Of a stretch of 64,000 nt of DNA, positions 8,242 through 15,582 are shown piece after piece. The stretch comes from Mucilaginibacter sp. SJ (GTDB lineage: Bacteria > Bacteroidota > Bacteroidia > Sphingobacteriales > Sphingobacteriaceae), in the NCBI RefSeq assembly GCF_028993635.1, contig NZ_CP118631.1, forward strand, positions 5,146,001-5,210,000, written 5' to 3'. The notes beneath the pieces are model-generated. The model ran no database searches. It saw only the letters and a list, made by a program, of their open reading frames with translations, and was not told where the DNA came from. Made by a program: the position numbers and the translations under genes. The number at the start of each line of letters is the position of its first letter. The stretch's first letter is position 1.

Positions 8242-9312
8242 CTATCTTCCGGTCAATTTCTTAATCAGGTTTGTTTCTTCAGGAATATAAGCCGTGCCGT
8301 CCTTGCGGAAAATGTCGTGGAACCATAATTTAGGTTCTTTGCCATCGGGCATTGGGGTATCCCAGGCGTAAATGGTATTGGTTTTACCACTTACAAAACC
8401 CCAGTTTATAGCACCTACATTTTCTTTTTTTAGCATTGGCAATACGGTGCTGAACAGACTGTTCCGCGGACGTGCCATATACTCGGTACAAATCAACGGG
8501 CGGCCGTTCATTTTCAAAAACTGCACTGTTTTCAGGTGTTCCGCTTCAGGCGTATAATCATGATAAGTAATAACATCTGAGTTGGCTATCTGGAATTTGT
8601 TCAGATCTTCCAGATCCCAGCGCCAAACGCCTGCACTAATTGGCTGGCTTGGATTTACTTGCCTTGCCCATTTAAAAACACTTTTAAGCAATGGTAATGA
8701 ACGGCTGCCTTTATCAGAGTTGCCCGGTTCATTATACAGGTCCCAAAGTAAAACGCGTTTATCATTAGCGAAGCGCTTTAATACGTCTTTTACATATTTT
8801 TCAAGTACCGGCGAATTTGCCGCATGATCAGATGCAGGCTGTCCGGGGTCTTGCATCCAGCCTGAATTGTGAATACCCGGTTTTGGTTCAGGCTGTTTAC
8901 CCGCTTTAGGAACTTTATTCCAGCAATCATCAAAAAATACAAACATGGTTTTTACGCCGTGTTTACTTGAAATGGCAAGGTATTCGTCCATGCGTTTTTT
9001 GAAACCTTCATGATCCTGCTCCCAGGCTAAATGGTGCAGGAATACACGCATTACATTCATACCGATGCCCTGCGCATAGCCCAATTCCCTGTCGATAGTT
9101 TTTGGATCGAAAGTATCGGCCTGCCACATTTCTAACTGGTTAATGGCCGTGCTTGGAATAAAATCGGCACCAACCAGCCATTGTTGCTGCGCGTACCAGG
9201 TTTTTGCCTTCGCCTCAGACCATACCTGTGCCGGCGCTTTTTGCTGCGCCATTACCCTCATCCCCAATGGCATTGCCAAAGCAAGGGCCAATACTTTTAA
9301 TTTTGTTTGCAT
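8242..9312 (-). CDS. Secreted clan GH-A glycoside hydrolase (GH5-like cellulase-fold)
   Basis: (beta/alpha)8-barrel hydrolase with a signal peptide ending in RVMAQ. The acid/base Glu is in WDLYNEPGNS near residue 192 and the nucleophile Glu in PLICTEYMARPR near 274. This is the strand-4 and strand-7 arrangement of clan GH-A. The N-terminal block GMNVMRVFLHHLAWEQD also fits GH5 proteins. Relatives are often labelled 1,4-beta-xylanase or cellulase-family protein; the real substrate cannot be read from sequence. At 356 residues it is a single catalytic domain. It lies in the minus-strand PUL. Its upstream gap carries a 16-base palindrome and a large hairpin, so it may have its own regulation. 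Confidence 0.82.
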   Translation of the reverse strand: MQTKLKVLALALAMPLGMRVMAQQKAPAQVWSEAKAKTWYAQQQWLVGADFIPSTAINQLEMWQADTFDPKTIDRELGYAQGIGMNVMRVFLHHLAWEQDHEGFKKRMDEYLAISSKHGVKTMFVFFDDCWNKVPKAGKQPEPKPGIHNSGWMQDPGQPASDHAANSPVLEKYVKDVLKRFANDKRVLLWDLYNEPGNSDKGSRSLPLLKSVFKWARQVNPSQPISAGVWRWDLEDLNKFQIANSDVITYHDYTPEAEHLKTVQFLKMNGRPLICTEYMARPRNSLFSTVLPMLKKENVGAINWGFVSGKTNTIYAWDTPMPDGKEPKLWFHDIFRKDGTAYIPEETNLIKKLTGR

Positions 9313-9375
9313 TTATAAGTGTTTAATTCTGTTTTGTTTGTGAGTTCAAGCGTCCTCGCTTAAACTGTATTTAGG

Positions 9376-9391
9376 TAAGTGTCGACACTTA
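9376..9391. promoter_or_regulatory. Perfect 16-base palindrome, candidate operator
   Basis: TAAGTGTCGACACTTA is fully self-complementary and centred on CG, the shape of LacI/GalR-family operators. It lies 64 bases upstream of the GH5-like start. A LacI-type regulator is encoded at 39282-40313, but no link between them is shown, and I did not find a second copy. Confidence 0.3.
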
Positions 9392-9402
9392 CTTGTCAAC
9401 CA

Positions 9403-9520
9403 CGCCGCCGCTCGGCTCCAGCCGAGTGGCAATTATCCCAAGGCCTCTGGCCTGCTACTCCAACTTCGGCGGCCAGAGGCCGCTTAATAACTGCCACCCG
9501 GCTGGAGCCGAGCGGCGGCG
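9403..9520. repeat. Large GC-rich nested palindrome inside the PUL
   Basis: A 29-base arm (9403-9431) pairs with 9492-9520 with a single mismatch; key words are CGCTCGGCTCCAGCCG and CGGCTGGAGCCGAGCG. Inside it GGCCTCTGGCC (9442-9452) pairs with GGCCAGAGGCC (9471-9481). It fills the gap between the broken sialidase-like gene and the GH5-like gene and is more GC-rich than its surroundings. It could be a REP-type element acting as a transcript barrier. Confidence 0.7.
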
Positions 9521-9534
9521 AAGATTTGTTTAAT

Positions 9535-10672
9535 TTACTTCTTCTTTACCACCCTCCCTTTTATCATCCAAATCTCCGTCCCGTTTCCAAACGCGTTGGT
9601 TGATGTAATCGCGATGATAGTATCATCCTTAAGCACACATAACGAGTTCCAAAGCCCTTGTTTATTAAGCGGGATGTTGAACGGTGTTGGTACGCTCACA
9701 AACTCCTTAGCATCCCTGTTACCCAAAGCTACCTGCATACAGGATTGTTCCCAATTGTGATTGCGATTAAGTGTGCTTTGGTAGGATAATACCGTTTCGC
9801 CACTGTGCAGCTGCCTTAAATAGGGCGCGCCTGCAAACCGTATCCTGCAGTTTGTGTGTGAGCGCGTATGTCCGTTCAGCATCGTCGGGTCCCACCGTCT
9901 TTTTCCAGTTTTGGCCGATGCTATTGCGGATGATGGACGGTTTAAAAGTTGCACCGGCATTATCTTCTATCGAAAATACGATCTCATTTTTTCCTTTCAG
10001 GATTATGGGCACCGGCATCCCATCCCTGTGACCGGGCCTGAAGGACACTATTTCGGGCCGTTTTGTCCAACCTAAGCCGTTATCCTTCGACCGGAATATG
10101 GAAATATTCTGCTCATTTGATTTGGTATAAACACCTTCATTTGAAAAGAACAGCTGGATCTCTCCCGATGGAAGCTGAATTTGCGATGGTTCCCAACAAC
10201 CGTCATCAAAGTTGTATTGTGCCTCATAAATCAGGCGTTCATCCCTCCATGTTTTGCCTTTATCGTAGCTTTTTTTTGTGCAGATGGCAAAGTGTTTGGT
10301 TGTATCCCAATCGCCATTTACTTTATGAGGACGCGGGTTGTATGATGCCAGTAACGAATGATCTTTCAATTCCAATATCTCTGGCACTGCCATGTTTACA
10401 CCCGGCACCGGCCTGGCAATTATTACAGGTGGCTGCCAGCTCTTGCCCAAATCATTGCTTGTAATACATTCAACGCCCCCGGCGCTTTCATAAACGCAAA
10501 ACAGGTTGCCATTACTCAACTGGATCATGCGGGCGTAATTGCCGTTTCCGCTCCCCACCTGCTTTAAGGTGGTTTGATCCCAGGCAATGGTTTTGCTGTT
10601 AACGGCATAGTGTTGCCCCAGAACCATCACCGGGGCAAACACACCCATTAACCAAATGAATATCTGCCGCAT
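9535..10672 (-). pseudogene. Exo-alpha-sialidase-like (BNR-repeat) gene with a frameshift
   Basis: Two overlapping frames make one sialidase-fold protein of about 380 residues. The upstream frame starts at the ATG at 10672 (the longer reading starts with TTG), has a signal peptide ending in MVLGQ, and carries BNR-like blocks SNDLGKSW, SYDKGKTW and SKDNGLGW. It runs correctly to about YALTHKLQD, then continues into unrelated residues and stops at 9767. The downstream frame resumes with RFAGAPYLRQLHSGETVLSYQ, a strongly family-like block, and ends at 9535. The switch is one base and falls between about 9836 and 9870, where there is no long homopolymer. It is either a genuine inactivation or an assembly error. 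If intact it would be a secreted sialidase-superfamily hydrolase; the substrate need not be sialic acid. Confidence 0.75.
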
Positions 10673-10706
10673 AACCAATTATATTCTTTTTATTTCTGTC
10701 GATATT

Positions 10707-10838
10707 TTATTTGACGTCGGCCAGCCAAAAACTGAATGGCTTATCCCTGTCGCAAACCAATGTCTCACCGTTAAACTCCAGTTCAGCTACGTGGATGGAT
10801 GTGCGTTTGGTTGTGTAACTGTAAGTCCCCATCTGCAT
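10707..10838 (-). pseudogene. 43-residue remnant: C-terminal tail of a GH43/GH117-like glycosidase
   Basis: An open frame from an ATG at 10838 begins six bases after the stop of GH127. It contains KRTSIHVAELEFNGETL and VCDRDKPFSFWLADVK. The tail of the intact enzyme at 34525-35553 reads QRSSLQVAELKLTDGKL and TCNRNE, matching in register (R-x-S-x-x-VAEL...L-x-C-x-R). I infer that a paralogous gene once stood here and all but its end was deleted. A functional 43-residue peptide is less likely, as the piece has no signal sequence. Confidence 0.6.
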
Positions 10839-10844
10839 TTTTCA

Positions 10845-12917
10845 TTATTCAGCAACCGGGAAAGCCGAGATCCTTAACCTTGCTCCGCCCATAGGTACCA
10901 ATGTTAGTTCTTTAGCAGGTTCCTCAGTTTTAACCGGACTTTGCGGCAATACCCCGCATAAACCTGTTTCGTCTATCTTCCAACCGGGCAGCTGTTTACC
11001 TTTTGCTTTCAACTCTATCGGCGCAGTGGTATTGGTGAACGGATTATTGTCCTTTGGCCACGCGCGGTGAACAACCTCTATCGATTTTTCAGGATGTTGC
11101 TCATCTATCAGTAAACCATAATTCCATGGGGATGCTGCATAGATGTTATACGAAGGCCATTTTTGAGGGTCGGCACCGGGTTGCCAGTGCGAATCGCCCT
11201 GAGCATCTTTCAGGTTATCTCCTTTGGTATATTGCTCTTCTATTTTCAAAGAATAGGTAAGCGGGCCATAGCTAACACTTACGCTGTTTTTGTTTTTAGC
11301 CCATTCTTTCACCTTAAGCTGCATTGGCAACTGAAGCGTTACCTTATCGCCATTTTTCCAGTTTTTAGCTAAGCGGATATAATCGCCTGTTGTGGTATTT
11401 ACATCTACAGCTACGCCATTAACTTTTACCGATGCGCCTTTGCACCATTCAGGTATGCGCAGGTAAAGCGGAAAGTCGACTACTTTAGGCGTAGTAACTG
11501 TAAAATTGATCTGATCCTGGAAAGGGTAATGGCTTGTTTCGGCAATGCTTATCGCGGTACCGTTACCAACTTTTGCGTTCACCTTACCTTCGGTATAAAG
11601 CAGGGCGGCTATGCCATTGTCAGGAGTAGCCATCCAGCTGTTTTCGGCATAATATACCCAACCAGCAGCGTGGTTATGCTGGCAACAACGGCTACCAAAA
11701 GGGTTCATCATTAAAAACGGACCTTCATTGGCAATGCCCGGATGGTGGTTTTTACCATCACTCACCACCATGTTAGGTGCAGTTAGATAACGTAAAGCAC
11801 GATAATCGGGCATAAAGGCAGCCGGGAAGGTATTGAAAGCTACGTCTTCACAATTTTCGGCCCAGAAACGATCGCCGGTATTGCCCAATAACATTTGGTC
11901 GGATGTCATTTGCTCCACCAAACCACAGGTTTCTACTGCCTGGCGCGGATCATCGTAACCTTTACGGGCGTTTTCATCAGCACCGAACATACCGCCCGGA
12001 ACCTGGCCATAGATATCACGGATCAGTTTAAAATCATTGTATGTAGCATCAAGATCTTTTTTATCATGGCTTTGCAGGTAATAAGTTGCAGGCTCGCGGA
12101 AACACTGTGCTACGTTAACATTATGCCAGTTGGGCAGGTTATTTGCCTGGCGCCAATTGGCTGTGTTTTTATCAAGCTTGGTAGCTAAATCAAGTAAAAA
12201 CTTGTCGCCGGTGCGGTTGTAAAGCCAGTATACACTCAGCATGTTATCGCCGCCGCGGCTGTTTTCCCAGTAATCTTCCAAAAACTTGTTATCAGGCGTA
12301 GCTAATTCATACTTAAAGTATTTGGTCATGAAAGGGATAACGCGGGGATCTTTGGTGTATTCGTAATAGGATTGCAGGCACCAAAGCATGGGCATGTTAG
12401 TCCAAAGGTCACGGTTACCGTTATGCTCAACCGCCGGACCAAAATCGCCGTTGTCGCGCTGGTTGTTCAGCACCGCATCAATCCAGAATTTAGTTTCGGC
12501 AATCATTTTTTTATCCTTCAGCGTATAGGCTATATCGGCATAACCTTTTAGCCAGTAAGGCAATTCTTCCCAGCCATATTCACCTTTGCCCTCTTTGTTA
12601 AGCCAGGCATTATTGGTTTTTGAAAGCCATACACTGATCTCGCCAAGGTTACCGGTTAAGCCGTCGCGCTGCAGCTCCATCATTTTTTTGAGCCAACCGC
12701 CTGCTTCAATACTACCTGTAGGCAATTTGGTAAAATATTGCCTTTGCAAGGGGGCGCGGTTGTTTACATAAAAAGCATTCGCGCCTTTGTTATCAACCGT
12801 TGTTACCGTGCTTGCTTTCACGCCCTGGGCATTCACAGTTGCAAAGCCTGCACATATCATCGCTACAGAAAGACAAACTTCCCTGCGCATTAATTTTATA
12901 CTTTTTTTTATAGTCAT
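10845..12917 (-). CDS. GH127-type beta-L-arabinofuranosidase
   Basis: (alpha/alpha)6-barrel enzyme releasing beta-L-arabinofuranose, with a Cys nucleophile held by zinc. The diagnostic ligands are visible: Glu and Cys in AVETCGLVEQ near residues 327-329, and the Cys pair in FGSRCCQHNHAAG near 409-410, as in the characterised bifidobacterial GH127 enzyme (E-x-C and C-C). The signal sequence lies within the first 31 residues (VNAQ). At 690 residues it is full length with a C-terminal beta-sandwich. It begins 12 bases after the GH2 stop, so the two are surely co-transcribed. GH146 is the close alternative family. It points to arabinose side chains of pectin, extensin or arabinogalactan protein. 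Confidence 0.88.
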   Translation of the reverse strand: MTIKKSIKLMRREVCLSVAMICAGFATVNAQGVKASTVTTVDNKGANAFYVNNRAPLQRQYFTKLPTGSIEAGGWLKKMMELQRDGLTGNLGEISVWLSKTNNAWLNKEGKGEYGWEELPYWLKGYADIAYTLKDKKMIAETKFWIDAVLNNQRDNGDFGPAVEHNGNRDLWTNMPMLWCLQSYYEYTKDPRVIPFMTKYFKYELATPDNKFLEDYWENSRGGDNMLSVYWLYNRTGDKFLLDLATKLDKNTANWRQANNLPNWHNVNVAQCFREPATYYLQSHDKKDLDATYNDFKLIRDIYGQVPGGMFGADENARKGYDDPRQAVETCGLVEQMTSDQMLLGNTGDRFWAENCEDVAFNTFPAAFMPDYRALRYLTAPNMVVSDGKNHHPGIANEGPFLMMNPFGSRCCQHNHAAGWVYYAENSWMATPDNGIAALLYTEGKVNAKVGNGTAISIAETSHYPFQDQINFTVTTPKVVDFPLYLRIPEWCKGASVKVNGVAVDVNTTTGDYIRLAKNWKNGDKVTLQLPMQLKVKEWAKNKNSVSVSYGPLTYSLKIEEQYTKGDNLKDAQGDSHWQPGADPQKWPSYNIYAASPWNYGLLIDEQHPEKSIEVVHRAWPKDNNPFTNTTAPIELKAKGKQLPGWKIDETGLCGVLPQSPVKTEEPAKELTLVPMGGARLRISAFPVAE

Positions 12918-12929
12918 TACGTAAAGATA

Positions 12930-14771
12930 TTATTTCACCAGGGCAGGATCATACAGTTTGCTGTTGGCTTTTTGTAACAATTCAACAGGCATTTTAATCA
13001 CTTTACGATCGTAGGTCATAAACCCGTTCACCTCGCCCTCCACATCTGTTGTTTGAGTATATACCGCAGCCGAGAGGCCAGCTTTAATCAATTCTTCCAA
13101 CCTGTCGGTAAACGTTGAATATCTTTTAAACAGGTCGTCGCCATTTTTGAAATTTTGATACCCCCAGTTTTTGTTGGCTTGCCAGGTATGGCCGTCAACA
13201 GGCCAGCCCAAACCACCAAACTCGCCAAGTACAACTGCTTTGGTTTTGCCGAAGATCTCAGGGCGAGGCATAGCCGGGTGCGGGTAATTATGCAAATCGA
13301 CAATGTTGCCGGTATCATAAAAGTTGCCACCGCTGGCACTGTTCACCAAACGTGATGGGTCTTTTTTCATCGTCCATTCGGTGATCTCCACAGTTTTAAA
13401 CTGTCCCCAGGCCTCGTTAAACGGAGTCCAGACTACGATGCATGGATAGTTATATAATGAGTTAATGATAGCGTTCCACTCTTTGCGATAGTAGCTTTCA
13501 GATTCGGAAGTACGTTGCTGGTCGGTAGCGCGGTCGAGCACACCAGGGCGGTTTTCCCAGTGGTTGCCTAAATCGCCGCTCGGCATATCCTGCCAAAGCA
13601 GCATACCTGTTTTATCGCAGTAAGCATAGTAACGCGCAGGTTCAACTTTAATGTGCTTGCGGATCATGTTGAAGCCCATTTCCTTCAGCTTGTCAATATC
13701 AAAGCTCATAGCCTCATATGTTGGCGGGGTGTATAAACCATCAGGCCACCAACCCTGATCAAGCGGGCCATATTGGAATACAAATTTGTTATTTAATAGC
13801 ATACGCTGAATGCCATTAGCATCGGCACCAAGCGAAATTTTACGCATGGCAAAGTAGCTGCCTATCTCGTCGACAGCTTTATTGTTGCGGATAACTGCAA
13901 CCTTCAAATCATATAAAAACGGATCGGTGGTTGACCACAGGTGCTGATCTTTAATATCCAGCACGGCGGTTTCGCCGGCATCAATCGTTTTTTCGGATAC
14001 AAGTGTTTTTCCGTTCCAGGCGCTGATCTTCAGCTTATCGCCCGGCTGGCTATTTGAAACTTCGGCAGATACCGATAGTGTGTGATCATCAATGTTGGGG
14101 GTTTGTTTGGTGGCATCAATGTGCGTTTTAGCTACACCTTCCAACCAAACAGTTTGCCAGATCCCGGTAACCGGGGTGTACCAGATCCCTTCGGGCTTTT
14201 TAACTTGTTTACCACGCGGCTGCGGACCATCATCTGTCGGGTCCCATACGCTTACGGTAATTTCTTGCTTTGAACCGCCTTTTAAGAAAGGGGTAATATT
14301 AAATGTAAAAGGATCAAAGCCGCCTTCATGGATGCCGGCACTTTTACCGTTTACAAAAACTTCGGTACGCCAGTCAACCGCACCAAAATGCATCAGTACG
14401 TCTTTACCTTTTAATGTTTTGTTTAAGCTGATGGTGGTTTTATACCACAACATGCTATCCTTACCCACCGTTTTACCCACTCCCGACAGGGCAGATTCAA
14501 CCGCGAAAGGCACCAGGATCTTTCCTTCATATTTGGCAGGCCCTGTAGTTGCTTTAGGCACTATGGCATAGTTCCATAAACCATTAAGGTTTTGCCAGTT
14601 GCCGCGTACCATTTGCGGGCGTGGATATTCGGGAAGCGGTGCCTTAGGGTCAACCTTTTCGGCCCATGGGGTAGTGATCCTGTCTTTTATCAAATGCCAT
14701 TCGCCTTGCTGTGCATTGGCAGATAGATAAGTAGTAATAAAAAGAGACAGGCAAAGCGATAGTTTCTTCAT
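12930..14771 (-). CDS. Secreted GH2 family glycosidase (beta-galactosidase-like)
   Basis: Three-part GH2 enzyme: N-terminal sugar-binding sandwich with MHFGAVDWRTEVFVNG (about residues 120-135), a middle immunoglobulin-like domain (about 225-310), and a TIM barrel. The barrel shows NMIRKHIKVEPARYY, the acid/base Glu in WTPFNEAWGQF near 453 and the nucleophile Glu in VVLGEFGGLGW near 515. The signal peptide ends in LSANAQ. The length, 613 residues, is that of compact GH2 members without the C-terminal domains of LacZ, so the activity could be beta-galactosidase, beta-glucuronidase or alpha-L-arabinopyranosidase-like. It lies just after an intra-operon terminator and directly before GH127. Confidence 0.88.
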   Translation of the reverse strand: MKKLSLCLSLFITTYLSANAQQGEWHLIKDRITTPWAEKVDPKAPLPEYPRPQMVRGNWQNLNGLWNYAIVPKATTGPAKYEGKILVPFAVESALSGVGKTVGKDSMLWYKTTISLNKTLKGKDVLMHFGAVDWRTEVFVNGKSAGIHEGGFDPFTFNITPFLKGGSKQEITVSVWDPTDDGPQPRGKQVKKPEGIWYTPVTGIWQTVWLEGVAKTHIDATKQTPNIDDHTLSVSAEVSNSQPGDKLKISAWNGKTLVSEKTIDAGETAVLDIKDQHLWSTTDPFLYDLKVAVIRNNKAVDEIGSYFAMRKISLGADANGIQRMLLNNKFVFQYGPLDQGWWPDGLYTPPTYEAMSFDIDKLKEMGFNMIRKHIKVEPARYYAYCDKTGMLLWQDMPSGDLGNHWENRPGVLDRATDQQRTSESESYYRKEWNAIINSLYNYPCIVVWTPFNEAWGQFKTVEITEWTMKKDPSRLVNSASGGNFYDTGNIVDLHNYPHPAMPRPEIFGKTKAVVLGEFGGLGWPVDGHTWQANKNWGYQNFKNGDDLFKRYSTFTDRLEELIKAGLSAAVYTQTTDVEGEVNGFMTYDRKVIKMPVELLQKANSKLYDPALVK

Positions 14772-14823
14772 CAGTTAAAAAGTAGAGATGAGTTATTATA
14801 TTAATTTTAATTATTGCATAGGG

Positions 14824-14851
14824 AAAAAAGGCCCCGCTATACAGCGGGGCC
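14824..14851 (-). terminator. Intrinsic terminator between the susCD block and GH2
   Basis: On the minus strand a nine-pair GC-rich stem (GGCCCCGCT with AGCGGGGCC, 830-838 and 843-851 of the 14 kb block) with a four-base loop is followed by six U. It lies 13 bases after the DUF3823 stop and before GH2 on the same strand. It should cut or attenuate read-through so that susCD is expressed above the enzymes. Confidence 0.8.
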
Positions 14852-14863
14852 TGATTATAAAAC

Positions 14864-15562
14864 TTAGTAAGTAACTTTTACCACAGGCGAGAAGATCATA
14901 TCTTCCACACCGGCTACCCTAAGCCCTACACGGGCAAACACATAATTTTGCGTAGGCGTGATAGTAGGGATATTTACATTGATGCTGATACCATTCATGC
15001 TTGTTATAGCAGAACCGGCAACTTCAGTAGCAGCAATATTATCACTGCCCGATACAAACTGGGTTTTATTGATATATAACACCACCGAGCCTATATCTTT
15101 AGCATTGGCATCAGTTATAACTTTCTGCAGATCAAACACAGCGTTAACTATTTTGTTGGCAGCTGTTATTTTGGCATTATTAATAAGATAATAAGGCGTT
15201 ACCTCAATATCCATAGTTTGGCTGCCGCTAATGGTAACCGCTATTGTATCCCTTTTCCCGGCACTTACTTCCTTCCACATAAAAGGCCCCTGGTTTGCAG
15301 GGATAGTGAATTTGTAATTACCGTTGAACAACAGTGACGAATAGCTGCCATCCTGCTGAAAAGTACCCCTGATGGGCGCTATTTTACCAAAGCCCGGCTG
15401 ATAAAGCTCAAAAGGCACCTGGTTGTATTCAACATTTATCGCCGCGCCTTTATATGTGAGGCGGCCGGTGAGCTTTGATGCGGGCGCTTCATAGTTGTCT
15501 TTCTTGCAACCCATGGTAGCAAGGAAGAGCCCTAATATGATATGATGAAATTTTATTTTCAT
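14864..15562 (-). CDS. DUF3823-type PUL surface lipoprotein
   Basis: Small lipoprotein found directly after susD in many Bacteroidota PULs, presumed to be a surface glycan-binding accessory of the SusCD complex. There is a short signal with a Cys at MGCKKDNY. The N-terminal half has GRLTYKGAAINVEYNQVPFELYQ and GTFQQDGSYSSLLFNGNYKF, a carboxypeptidase-regulatory-like sandwich typical of the family. The second half (from about residue 115) is another beta domain. The length, 232 residues, is usual. It starts 20 bases after the susD stop and is followed by the terminator. Binding has not been read from any motif. Confidence 0.8.
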   Translation of the reverse strand: MKIKFHHIILGLFLATMGCKKDNYEAPASKLTGRLTYKGAAINVEYNQVPFELYQPGFGKIAPIRGTFQQDGSYSSLLFNGNYKFTIPANQGPFMWKEVSAGKRDTIAVTISGSQTMDIEVTPYYLINNAKITAANKIVNAVFDLQKVITDANAKDIGSVVLYINKTQFVSGSDNIAATEVAGSAITSMNGISINVNIPTITPTQNYVFARVGLRVAGVEDMIFSPVVKVTY

Positions 15563-15582
15563 GATGGTTAATTTGTTAATAC

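Noticed and set aside
14092..14571. 159-residue plus-strand frame within GH2, and similar frames such as 23475-23975 and 28272-28670
   Set aside because: All are shadows of strongly supported genes on the other strand, with no start signals or recognisable domains.
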